Part shown: positions 1-7,274 of the stretch, one piece after another
Layout: every line of letters begins with the position of its first letter
How positions within the stretch are numbered: position 1 is the first letter of the stretch
Assembly: GCA_035534835.1 (NCBI GenBank)
Contig: DATLRE010000055.1
Location: 1 to 19,943, forward strand
DNA length: 19,943 nt
Reading direction: 5' to 3'
DNA from: Bog-756 sp035534835
Lineage (GTDB): Bacteria > Actinomycetota > Acidimicrobiia > Acidimicrobiales > RAAP-2
Translations under genes and position numbers: made by a program
Notes under the pieces: generated by a model
What the model was told of the DNA's origin: nothing
The model's database searches: none
The model's input: the letters and a program-made list of their open reading frames with translations, nothing else

Positions 1-1109
1 GCCGTCCGCTTGGGACGGTCGCGGGGGCGGTCCAGCAGGTTGTGGTACTCGCGGTCCTTGGTGTGGATCGACTCGATGAACGGCCAGACCAGCAGGATGT
101 TGAAGATCAGGCCCGGGAAGATGACGGCGGGCAGGAACACCTCGAGCGGGATGGTGTGGCCCCAGCCGACCCACTCCCAGCTCGGCATGATGCGGAGCGC
201 GCCGTCGAGCCAGCCCATGTACCAGTCCGGTTGGACGGCGTAGGAGATCTGGTACGGCTCGTACTGGCCGAACTGCCAGATCGGGTTGATCTGGGCGAAG
301 CCGCCCAGCAGGAAGATCACGGCCGAGGACACGAACAGGAAGCCGGTGGTCTTGGCCATGAAGGTCGGGAACATCGGGGACCCGACCACGTTCCGCTCGG
401 TCTTGCCCTTGCCCGGGAACTGCGTGTGCTTCTGTTTGACGAGCAGCCCGAGGTGGGCGGCCAGGAGCCCCACCAGGATGGCGGGGACGATCAGCACGTG
501 GAGGATGAAGAACCGCGGGATGATCACCCCCGATCCGGGATAGTTGCCGCCGAACAGGAAGAAGCCCAGGTAGCTGCCGACCAGCGGGATCGACTCGATG
601 ATCGAGTAGGCGATGCGGATGCCGGTACCCGACACCAGGTCGTCGGGGAGCGAGTAGCCGAGGAAGCCGTTGACGATGCCCAGGATGAGCATGGTCACGC
701 CGACGATCCAGTTGAACTCCCGGGGCTTGCGGAACGCCCCCGTGAAGAACACGCGGGCCATGTGCACGGCGATGGCGCCGAGGAAGATGTCGGCGGCCCA
801 GTGGTGGGCCTGGCGCATCAGGAGGCCGGAGCGGACGTCGAACGAGAGCGAGACGGTCGAGGCGTACGCCTCGGACACGTGCTGGCCCCGCAGCGGTGCG
901 TAGCTGCCGTGGTACACGATCTCGTGGGCCGAGGGCACGAAGTACAGGGTGAGGAAGACCCCGGTGCCCAGCAGGACGACGAAGGAGTAGAGGGCGATCT
1001 CGCCGAGCATGAAGGACCAGTGGTCGGGGAAGATCTTGTCGAGGAAGGTGCGGCCGCCCTTGGCCACGCCCAGGCGGTCGTCCAACCAGTTGAGGGACTT
1101 GTCGATCAT
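1..1109 (-). CDS. qcrB: Cytochrome bc1 complex cytochrome b subunit (QcrB), 3' end beyond window
   Basis: Partial gene: ATG at 1109-1107, with 369 residues visible before the left edge. QcrB is the membrane quinol-oxidising core of the actinobacterial menaquinol:cytochrome c reductase and carries two b hemes. The heme-ligand pairs are visible as H102/H116 (13 residues between) and H204/H219 (14 between, as in cytochrome b6f and actinobacterial QcrB). The Qo-site motif reads PDWY at 294-297 instead of the mitochondrial PEWY, as is usual in Actinobacteria. Membrane segments are clear around 33-58, 105-125, 134-152, 202-225, 254-272 and 322-344. The start overlaps the qcrA stop by 4 bp (ATGA), so translation is probably coupled. 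Actinobacterial QcrB is usually above 500 residues, so roughly a third is missing. Family assignment is firm. Confidence 0.97.
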   Translation of the reverse strand, partial: MIDKSLNWLDDRLGVAKGGRTFLDKIFPDHWSFMLGEIALYSFVVLLGTGVFLTLYFVPSAHEIVYHGSYAPLRGQHVSEAYASTVSLSFDVRSGLLMRQAHHWAADIFLGAIAVHMARVFFTGAFRKPREFNWIVGVTMLILGIVNGFLGYSLPDDLVSGTGIRIAYSIIESIPLVGSYLGFFLFGGNYPGSGVIIPRFFILHVLIVPAILVGLLAAHLGLLVKQKHTQFPGKGKTERNVVGSPMFPTFMAKTTGFLFVSSAVIFLLGGFAQINPIWQFGQYEPYQISYAVQPDWYMGWLDGALRIMPSWEWVGWGHTIPLEVFLPAVIFPGLIFNILLVWPFIESIHTKDREYHNLLDRPRDRPKRT

Positions 1110-2077
1110 GGGCGCTCCCAGAATCCGGGGCCGACGGCCTGGTCGAAGCTGCCGTTCGCCCGCATCTGCCCGGTCGGGTCCACCGTGATGGGCAGCTGGG
1201 GCAGCGGACGCGGTGCGGGGCCGAACTCGGGGACGGCACCGGCGTTGACGTTGAAGATCGACTGGTGGCACGGGCACACCAGCTGCTGGGTGCGCTGCTG
1301 GTAGAGGCCCACCGGGCAGCCGAGGTGCGTGCACAGCTTGGAGTAGGCCACGTAGCCCTGGACACCCCAGTCGGTCCTGCCCGGGGGGGCGATCGGGTAC
1401 GGCGGGTCGTTCGGGCCGAGCTGGGCCAGGCGGAGCAGGATCACCTGGTCCGGGGACGAGCCCTCGAACCCCTGCGGGAAGACCGTCAGCACGCCGCCTA
1501 GCTCCAGGTCGTCGACCATGACCGGTCGCCCGCCCACGGTGACCAGCTTGGAACCCTTCTTCCAGTTCGTGGTGAACAGCGACGACTCGGTCGGCCCCTG
1601 GTTGTCCTCGGACTTGGCCGGCTTCGGACCGAGCGAGCGGACACCGGGGATCAGGAGGGCGAGGGTCATGATGCCACCGCCCAGGGCGAACACGCCCAGC
1701 AGGACCTTGCGGCGCTTGACCTCGAGGCCGCCGCGCCCCGTGATGGCGGCGTTGAAGGCGGAGCGCTCGTCGTCGGTCGAGTGGAAGTCGTGGCGCTCCT
1801 CGACGAAGGGGCCCTGCGGCATCAGGTACTTGCCCCAGGCGATGACCCCGACGCCCAGACCCAGCATGCCGATGCCGAGCGTCAGCGCCTCCCAACGGTT
1901 CGAGGCGTTCACCCAGTAGGCCACGATGAAGGCGACGAAGCCGGCCGTGCCCACGAGCATGGCCAGGGCCGCCAACGCCTCCATGCGCTTCGGGTTCCTG
2001 GTCGACGGCAGAAGGTGCGGGTCGTCCAGGGTGGCCGGCGGCAGCGCGCCCTCGGTGCGGGGGGACTTGTCGCTCAC
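1106..2077 (-). CDS. qcrA: Rieske iron-sulfur subunit of the cytochrome bc1 complex (QcrA)
   Basis: 323 residues from a GTG start. QcrA moves electrons from menaquinol at QcrB to the cytochrome c domains of QcrC. Three hydrophobic segments (about 35-55, 63-83, 123-145) precede the Rieske domain; this three-helix N-terminus is the actinobacterial form, whereas mitochondrial Rieske proteins have one helix. The [2Fe-2S] site is intact: CTHLGC at 249-254 and CPCHQS at 268-273, giving ligands C249, H251, C268 and H271 and disulfide partners C254 and C270. The GTG overlaps the qcrC TGA (GTGA, 2074-2077), and its own TGA overlaps the qcrB ATG, so the gene sits inside a tightly coupled operon. The assignment is firm. 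Confidence 0.97.
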   Translation of the reverse strand: MSDKSPRTEGALPPATLDDPHLLPSTRNPKRMEALAALAMLVGTAGFVAFIVAYWVNASNRWEALTLGIGMLGLGVGVIAWGKYLMPQGPFVEERHDFHSTDDERSAFNAAITGRGGLEVKRRKVLLGVFALGGGIMTLALLIPGVRSLGPKPAKSEDNQGPTESSLFTTNWKKGSKLVTVGGRPVMVDDLELGGVLTVFPQGFEGSSPDQVILLRLAQLGPNDPPYPIAPPGRTDWGVQGYVAYSKLCTHLGCPVGLYQQRTQQLVCPCHQSIFNVNAGAVPEFGPAPRPLPQLPITVDPTGQMRANGSFDQAVGPGFWERP

Positions 2078-3009
2078 GCGCGATCTCCGATCCAGAAGCA
2101 GACCAACATGAGGACCCCGACACCGATCAGGAGCCCGACGAAGCCCTCGCCGACCGGGCCGATCCCGCCCAGGCCCGCCCCGCCCGCGTTGTTCGGGTGC
2201 TGGAGCACGCCGGTCACGTAGGCGGCGATGTCCCGGGCCTCGGTGTTCGTGATGTTGCCCGGGCCGAAGCGGGGCATGTTGCCCGGGCCGGAGCGGATGG
2301 CCTCGACCACCTGGGTCGGCGTGGCCAGGTGCAGGCTCGGGGCGAATGCGCCCTCGGCCAGCGCGTCACCGGCGCCCGAGATGGTGTGGCAGGCGGCGCA
2401 GTTGAGGGTGAACAGGGTGTTGCCGGCCTCGAGGTCGGCGGACGCCGTGTGCACGACCGGCACCTTCGTGCCCTGTCCCGGGGTCAGCGACTGCACCCAG
2501 GCGGCGATCTCGAGGGTCTGGATCCGGTTGAAGCGCGGCGGCTTGCGGGTGGCCTGCACGGTGAGGGCGGCCAGCGGCATGCGGCCGGTGGACACCCAGA
2601 AGTCCACGGTGCCCGCCCCCAGGCCCTGGAGGTTGGGGCCGACGCCGATCTTGCCGTTGGCCTCGGCGCCGTGGCAGCTCGAGCAGTTGGCCGCGAACAG
2701 GGCCTGGCCCGGGGCGATGAAGGAGTTGGGCAGGTCGGTGTAGTAGATGCCCGTCTCGTTGGCCGGCGAGGTGGCTGCGGCCGCCGCCGTGGGCGACGGT
2801 ACGGCGGTCACCGCGGTGGGCGTCTGCTGGACCGTGCCGGGCTGCGCGCCGGGGACGGTGCCCGTCGAGGCGCCCGGCGCCGTGGTGGTGTCGGCCGACG
2901 CCGGACCGGAGGAGAAGGCGACGAGCCCGAAGATGGCGACGGCGCCGACGAGGGCGGCGGGCGCGGCCAGGCGGGCCAGGGCCGGACGGCGGGGGGTCTC
3001 GGTCGTCAC
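2074..3009 (-). CDS. qcrC: Di-heme cytochrome c subunit of the bc1 complex (QcrC)
   Basis: 311 residues from GTG at 3009-3007, chosen because it forms a GTGA overlap with the ctaE stop and because the reading frame upstream is only antiquated coding shadow of ctaE. An N-terminal membrane anchor or signal (about 14-34) is followed by a Pro/Ala/Thr-rich linker (about 38-85), two class I cytochrome c domains with CSSCH (109-113) and CAACH (204-208), and a C-terminal membrane helix (about 286-306). Likely axial methionines are M144 and M245. In Actinobacteria this fused di-heme subunit replaces separate cytochromes c1 and c and passes electrons straight to the CuA site of the aa3 oxidase. The long low-complexity linker is unusual in length but common in secreted actinobacterial proteins. 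Confidence 0.96.
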   Translation of the reverse strand: MTTETPRRPALARLAAPAALVGAVAIFGLVAFSSGPASADTTTAPGASTGTVPGAQPGTVQQTPTAVTAVPSPTAAAAATSPANETGIYYTDLPNSFIAPGQALFAANCSSCHGAEANGKIGVGPNLQGLGAGTVDFWVSTGRMPLAALTVQATRKPPRFNRIQTLEIAAWVQSLTPGQGTKVPVVHTASADLEAGNTLFTLNCAACHTISGAGDALAEGAFAPSLHLATPTQVVEAIRSGPGNMPRFGPGNITNTEARDIAAYVTGVLQHPNNAGGAGLGGIGPVGEGFVGLLIGVGVLMLVCFWIGDRA

Positions 3010-3623
3010 TTGAGCAGGAACAGGCAGCTGTAGAGGCCGACCCACACCACGTCGACGAAGTGCCAGTAGTAGCTGACGCCCTGGAAGACCGAGGTCTCCC
3101 CGGGGTCGCCGGCCGGACCGCGCAACCGGGCCAGGAGGAAGATCATGGCGGCCAGCCCCAGGAACACGTGGAGGCCGTGGAGGCCCGACATGATGTAGAA
3201 GAGCGACCCGTAGGCCGTGTGGGTCGGGTTGGTGGCCGGGTTGTGCGACAGGTCGACCCACTCGAAGAACTGGTTGGCCACGAAGGCGGTGCCCAGCACC
3301 AGGGTGATCCAGACCCAGAGCTTGGCGCTCTTGCGGTCCTCGCGCTCCTGGTCGAAGACGGCCTTCTGCATGGTGAAGCTGGAGGCCACCAGGATGATGG
3401 TGAAGATCCCGGCGCGGACCGTGTCGAGGTGGGTGCCCGGCGGCGGCCACACCGCGGCGTGGGCCCGGATGGTGAAGAACGCGGCGAAGAGGGAGCTGAA
3501 GAACATCACCTCGGATCCGAGCCAGATGATGACGCCCACGGCCAGCATCGGAGGCCTGTCGGGGCGGTGGCGCGCGGGTCGGGTGATGGCCGGATCGGCG
3601 GCGAGAGCCTGGGTCACGGCCAT
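3006..3623 (-). CDS. ctaE: Cytochrome c oxidase subunit III (CtaE)
   Basis: 205 residues from ATG at 3623-3621, the short five-helix form of COX3 typical of Actinobacteria. Membrane segments lie near 27-50, 69-86, 103-122, 139-166 and 184-204. Conserved family features are SEVMFF at 37-42, with the lipid/proton-related glutamate E38, and the H149/H152 and WHFVDVVW (187-194) motifs. Subunit III stabilises proton pumping by subunit I; it carries no metal. It is the first gene of a ctaE-qcrCAB cluster with three 4-bp overlaps. The catalytic subunits I and II are not adjacent here. A degenerate -10-like TCGACT (3630-3635, minus) ends 6 nt before the ATG, and no Shine-Dalgarno sequence is visible, so a leaderless start is possible but weakly supported. 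Confidence 0.95.
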   Translation of the reverse strand: MAVTQALAADPAITRPARHRPDRPPMLAVGVIIWLGSEVMFFSSLFAAFFTIRAHAAVWPPPGTHLDTVRAGIFTIILVASSFTMQKAVFDQEREDRKSAKLWVWITLVLGTAFVANQFFEWVDLSHNPATNPTHTAYGSLFYIMSGLHGLHVFLGLAAMIFLLARLRGPAGDPGETSVFQGVSYYWHFVDVVWVGLYSCLFLLK

Positions 3624-3668
3624 AGTTTTAGTCGACGGAGCGTGCCGGGGGCCAAATCGGGTCGGGTG

Positions 3669-3691
3669 GCCCGGAACGTGCCCGTCCGGGC
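3669..3691 (-). terminator. Candidate hairpin between helR and ctaE
   Basis: The 126-bp gap 3624-3749 contains a perfect 7-bp inverted repeat (GCCCGGA/TCCGGGC) with a 9-nt loop. A second 7-bp repeat (CGGGGCC at 3734-3740, GGCCCCG at 3753-3759) spans the helR stop codon. Neither is followed by a T-run in the minus direction, so intrinsic termination is uncertain. In DNA this GC-rich, short stems arise easily by chance. The position, after helR and before a new operon, is what makes it plausible. Confidence 0.22.
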
Positions 3692-3749
3692 TGCGGACCG
3701 ACCGGTCCCGGCACCCGGAGGGGCCGCTCCCGACGGGGCCCCGGCGACC

Positions 3750-6008
3750 TCAGGCCCCGGCGGACAGAGCGGCCGGCGGTGCCGCCAGCGACACCACGGT
3801 CAGGCGTTGGGTCGGCCGGGTGAGTGCCACGTAGAGGGTGCGCAGGCCCCGGGCCGTCTCGCCGGCGATGACGGCCGGCTCGACCACCACGACCGAGTCG
3901 AACTCGAGCCCGTTGGCCGAGTCGGCGCCGAGCAGCACCAGCGGCTCGGACAGCCCGCCGCGCCGCATGTCCCGGGGGTCGACCACCGGGGTGCCGGCAC
4001 GGTCGAGCGCGCCGGCCAGCACGTCTCGCAGCTGCTCGGGGGCGATGACGGCCACCCGGCCCGGTTGCACGCTCGCCATCTCCTCGGCCGCCGCCGCGGC
4101 CACGGCGCGGCCGAGGTCGTCGGCGGTCGCCGGGCCGTCGCCGCGGGCGACCCGGATCATGCGCGGCTCCACGCCCGTGCGCCGCACCGGCTTCGGCGGG
4201 GTCAGCTCGGGTGCGGCCACGGCCAGGACCCGGCTGGCCACGGCGAGCACCTCGGCGGGCGTCCGGTAGCTGACCGTGAGCTCGACGGTGCGGGCCGGCC
4301 GCCGCCGGGGAAGGTGCTCGACGATGTCGTCCCACGAGGTCGGCGCCCACGGGGCCGTGGCCTGGGCGATGTCGCCCACCACGGTCATCGAGCCGGCCAG
4401 CGAGCGGCGGGTCAGCATGCGCAGCTGCATGGGCGACAGGTCCTGGACCTCGTCGACCACGATGTGGCCGTACTTGCGGGCGGCGTCGTCGGCACCCCCC
4501 GCCCGCGGGCCGAGCAGGTGCCGCGCCTCGTCCACCAGGGCGGCGTCGGCGGGGGTCCACGCCACGGCATCGAACGAGTCCGAGCGGTCCCGCCGCAGCA
4601 GGGCCTGCTCCTCGGGGGTGAGGACCCCGCGCCCGGCCGCGGCGATCAGGGGCGGGGCGCCGTAGAGGTCGTGCAGCAGCTCGTGCGGGGACAGCCGGGG
4701 CCACATCCTGTCGAGCGCACGGGCGAGCTCCGGCACGCGCCGGACCTTGCGCGAGAAGTCCTCGAAGTCGAACTCGCCGTCACCCAGTGCGGCCGGGTCC
4801 TCGTATCCGGGGAACGCCGTCACCGCGGGGGTGCCCACCCCCAGGCGCTGCTGGGTCTGGCGCGCCCGGTCGGCCAGCACCTGGGCCACCGACTGCTCGA
4901 CCAGGCGGCGCCGGGCATTGTGGGTGCCGGGCCGACGACGGGCCCCCTCCACGATCCGGCGGGACTCCGCGGCGGTCAGGCGGAGCACGAGCACTCCGTA
5001 GGGCACCTCGACGTCCTCGGGCAGCGGGCGCTGCCGGGTCCGGATGGCCCGGGCGATGACCGTGGCCATCCGGACGTCGCCCTTCAGGCGGGCCACGTCG
5101 GCCGGCCCGTTCTCCTGCACCTTGATCTCCGGTACCAGCCCGGACACGGTCGACAACGTGACGCCGGTCTCCCCCAACGACGGCAGGACCTGCTCGATGT
5201 AGCGCAGGAAGAGGGGGTTCGGTCCGACGACCAGCACGCCTTGGCGCTCGAGGGGGAACCGGTGCGTATAGAGGAGGTACGCCGCCCGGTGCAGTGCGAC
5301 CGCCGTCTTGCCGGTACCCGGGCCGCCCTGCACGACGAGGACCCCGCTCAGCGGCGCCCGGATGATCTCGTCCTGCTCGGCCTGGATGGTCGACACGATG
5401 TCGGTCATGCGCCCCGACCGGGCCCGGTCGAGGGCGGCCAGCAGTGCGGCCGGCCCGCCGATGGGAAGGTCGCCCACGATCAGCTCGCCGCTCCCGTCGG
5501 GGCCGGCCTCGGCGGTGTCCCCGTCGGGGACGGGACCGACGCCGTCCGGGGCCCGGAAGCGCTCGTCCTCGACGCTGACCACGGTGCGGCCCTGCAGGGC
5601 CAGGTGTCGGCGCAGCACCAGTCCGAGGGGGTCCCTGCCGGTCGCCCGGTAGAAGGGTTCGGCGACCGGTGCCCGCCAGTCGACGACGAGCGGCTCGTGG
5701 TCGGGCCCGTGGATGGCCAGGCGACCGATGTGGAACGTCTCGCTGTCCGGCTCGCCGTCGGCGGTGTCCCCGCCGGTGAGCCGGTCGATGCGGCCGAACG
5801 TCAGCGCCTGGTCGCCGATGTCGAGCTGCTCGAGCCGGGCGAGGCTGGTGCGCACGATGACGTCGCGCTCGGTCCGGGACTGGAAGGTGCCGCCCCGGCC
5901 CAGGTCGAGCACGCCCTCGAGCATCGAATTGGCGTCCCCGCGCATGGCGTCGAGACGCGCGTAGGCCAGGTCCACGAAGTCCTGTTCGGACTCCAGCTCC
6001 GTCTCCAC
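3750..6008 (-). CDS. helR: HelD/HelR-family ATPase (UvrD/Rep-like, RNA polymerase recycling)
   Basis: 752 residues from a GTG start placed by a perfect Shine-Dalgarno. Superfamily 1 motor motifs appear in order: Walker A GGPGTGKT (228-235), Walker B VVDEVQD (517-523), motif III GDIAQAT (545-551), motif IV VSYRTP (579-584), motif V-like SANGLEFDSVVV (697-708) and motif VI LYVALTRPTQRL (725-736). The N-terminal roughly 200 residues, including VDWRAPVAEPFY (109-120) and LVLRRHLALQGR (130-141), match the HelD layout and not that of UvrD, PcrA or Rep. HelD proteins remove stalled or rifamycin-bound RNA polymerase from DNA; the actinobacterial class II form, HelR, is known to protect against rifamycins. 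That this copy does so is inference. It is a single-gene unit, divergent from hemE. I see no palindromic rifamycin-associated element upstream. Confidence 0.88.
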   Translation of the reverse strand: METELESEQDFVDLAYARLDAMRGDANSMLEGVLDLGRGGTFQSRTERDVIVRTSLARLEQLDIGDQALTFGRIDRLTGGDTADGEPDSETFHIGRLAIHGPDHEPLVVDWRAPVAEPFYRATGRDPLGLVLRRHLALQGRTVVSVEDERFRAPDGVGPVPDGDTAEAGPDGSGELIVGDLPIGGPAALLAALDRARSGRMTDIVSTIQAEQDEIIRAPLSGVLVVQGGPGTGKTAVALHRAAYLLYTHRFPLERQGVLVVGPNPLFLRYIEQVLPSLGETGVTLSTVSGLVPEIKVQENGPADVARLKGDVRMATVIARAIRTRQRPLPEDVEVPYGVLVLRLTAAESRRIVEGARRRPGTHNARRRLVEQSVAQVLADRARQTQQRLGVGTPAVTAFPGYEDPAALGDGEFDFEDFSRKVRRVPELARALDRMWPRLSPHELLHDLYGAPPLIAAAGRGVLTPEEQALLRRDRSDSFDAVAWTPADAALVDEARHLLGPRAGGADDAARKYGHIVVDEVQDLSPMQLRMLTRRSLAGSMTVVGDIAQATAPWAPTSWDDIVEHLPRRRPARTVELTVSYRTPAEVLAVASRVLAVAAPELTPPKPVRRTGVEPRMIRVARGDGPATADDLGRAVAAAAAEEMASVQPGRVAVIAPEQLRDVLAGALDRAGTPVVDPRDMRRGGLSEPLVLLGADSANGLEFDSVVVVEPAVIAGETARGLRTLYVALTRPTQRLTVVSLAAPPAALSAGA

Positions 6009-6014
6009 GCCCCC

Positions 6015-6021
6015 ACCTCCT
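6015..6021 (-). promoter_or_regulatory. Strong Shine-Dalgarno of helR
   Basis: Reads AGGAGGT on the minus strand, 6 nt before the GTG at 6008-6006. It is the best ribosome-binding site in the window and fixes the helR start. Most other genes here have weak sites or use overlapping or leaderless starts. Confidence 0.85.
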
Positions 6022-6086
6022 GTCTGCCCGGTGCCCGCCGCCCACCCGACCGCACGGGTCCGGCGTCCGGCTCAGGGGAACCCTCG

Positions 6087-6092
6087 ATTGTA
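6087..6092 (-). promoter_or_regulatory. Candidate -10 box for helR
   Basis: TACAAT on the minus strand in the divergent helR-hemE spacer, close to the housekeeping sigma -10 consensus. No convincing TTGACA lies 16-18 bp upstream. Initiation here would give a leader of about 70 nt containing the AGGAGGT site. The inference rests on motif and position only. Confidence 0.5.
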
Positions 6093-6155
6093 TGCGCCCC
6101 CGCCGGGACGTGCGCCGGGGGCCGGCCTCGCACCCGGGGCGGGTTGCCCCACCCG

Positions 6156-6161
6156 TAGACT
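6156..6161 (+). promoter_or_regulatory. Candidate -10 box for a leaderless hemE transcript
   Basis: TAGACT ends exactly 6 nt before the hemE ATG (6168). With normal -10 to start spacing, the transcript would begin at or next to the A of the ATG. There is no Shine-Dalgarno upstream of this ATG. Both facts fit a leaderless mRNA, which is common in Actinobacteria. The promoter would drive the whole hemE-cpfC-cgoX-lnt chain. Confidence 0.55.
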
Positions 6162-6167
6162 CGGGCC

Positions 6168-7274
6168 ATGTCCTCCGCCGCGCCCCGCGGGACCGCGCCC
6201 GCGCCCGGCCGCTTCGACGACGCCCCGTTCATCCGGGCGTGCCGGAGCCTGCCGGTCCCCCACGTGCCGGTGTGGTTCATGCGCCAGGCCGGCCGGTCCC
6301 TTCCCGAGTACCGGGCGGCCCGGGGCCCCGGCAGCATCCTCGACGCCATCGCCCGACCGGAGCTGGTGGCCGAGCTCACCCGCCAGCCCGTCGACCGCTA
6401 CGGCACCGACGCCGCCATCTTCTTCAGCGACATCGTGGTGCCGGCCGCGGCCGTCGGCTTCGGGGTCGACGTGGCCCCCGGCACCGGCCCGGTGGTGGCC
6501 GAGCCGTTCCGCTCGACCGCCGACCTGCAGCGCCTGCGCCCGCTCGAGCCCGAGCTCGACACCCCGTACGTTCTCGAGGCGGTGCGGATCCTGGCCGGCA
6601 CCCTCGAGGTCCCGCTCATCGGGTTCGCCGGCGGACCGTTCACCGTGGCCAGCTACCTCGTCGAGGGCGGGCCGTCCAAGAACTTCACCCGGGTCAAGTC
6701 CCTGATGCACGCCGAGCCCGGGCTCTGGCACGACCTGGTGGAACGGCTGACCGACATGGCGCTGGCCTCGCTCCGGTCCCAGCTGGACGCGGGGGCCTCG
6801 GCCGTGCAGGTGTTCGACAGCTGGGCCGGAATCCTCACCCCCCGCCACTACGAGGAGCTGGTCCTGCCCGCCACCCGGCGCCTGGTCTCCGAGCTCGGCG
6901 AGTCCCACCCGGGTGTCCCGACCATCCTGTTCGGCGTGGGCACCGGCGAGCTCCTGGCGCTCATGGCCACCGCCGGGACGTCGGTGGTCGGGGTCGACTG
7001 GCGGGTCCCCCTCGACGCGGCGCGTACCCGGGTGGGGGCGGGCACCGCCGTGCAGGGCAACCTCGACCCCGCCCTGTGCCTCGGCACGTGGGAGGTCGCC
7101 GCCGCCGAGACCCGCGAGGTGCTCGCCCGGGCCGGCACCGCCCCGGGCCACATCTTCAACCTGGGCCACGGCGTGCTGCCCGAGACCGACCCCGCCATCC
7201 TCGAGCAGGTGGTGGCGCTGGTCCACGCCGAGGGCCGGGCCGGCGTCGGCGTCGGCGTCGGGGCCGTGTCGTGA
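6168..7274 (+). CDS. hemE: Uroporphyrinogen III decarboxylase (HemE)
   Basis: 368 residues. Removes the four acetate carboxyls of uroporphyrinogen III to give coproporphyrinogen III, in the cytosol and without a cofactor. Hallmarks are present: VWFMRQAGR at 35-43 (substrate-binding R39 and R43), FFSDIVVP at 85-92 (catalytic D88), GFAGGPFT at 152-159, FDSWAG at 216-221 and NLGHGVLPETDP at 331-342. Length is normal for the family; the only oddity is a short Gly-Val-rich tail encoded by a GGCGTC triplet repeat. The TGA overlaps the next gene's GTG (GTGA), so hemE heads a coupled heme operon. Identification is firm. Confidence 0.97.
   Translation: MSSAAPRGTAPAPGRFDDAPFIRACRSLPVPHVPVWFMRQAGRSLPEYRAARGPGSILDAIARPELVAELTRQPVDRYGTDAAIFFSDIVVPAAAVGFGVDVAPGTGPVVAEPFRSTADLQRLRPLEPELDTPYVLEAVRILAGTLEVPLIGFAGGPFTVASYLVEGGPSKNFTRVKSLMHAEPGLWHDLVERLTDMALASLRSQLDAGASAVQVFDSWAGILTPRHYEELVLPATRRLVSELGESHPGVPTILFGVGTGELLALMATAGTSVVGVDWRVPLDAARTRVGAGTAVQGNLDPALCLGTWEVAAAETREVLARAGTAPGHIFNLGHGVLPETDPAILEQVVALVHAEGRAGVGVGVGAVS

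Noticed and set aside
42..1304. 420-codon plus-strand frame opposite qcrB
   Set aside because: Antisense to QcrB with intact heme ligands; the translation looks like a GC-rich shadow.
3010..3450. Upstream in-frame extension of qcrC
   Set aside because: The extension is the ctaE sequence read in another frame and has no signal; the GTG overlapping the ctaE stop gives a proper N-terminal anchor.
3060..6158. A 1032-codon open frame on the plus strand opposite helR and ctaE
   Set aside because: Composition is Arg/Gly/His/Pro-rich with no recognisable domain, and it lies antisense to genes with clear motifs; such shadows are expected at this GC content.
6022..6167. Search for a riboswitch, tRNA or heme-operator palindrome in the helR-hemE spacer
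   Set aside because: Apart from the proposed -10 boxes and Shine-Dalgarno, I see no conserved riboswitch core, cloverleaf or clear long palindrome.
7243..7266. GGCGTC hexamer repeated at the hemE 3' end
   Set aside because: Only about three copies coding Gly-Val; too short to treat as a meaningful repeat in GC-rich DNA.
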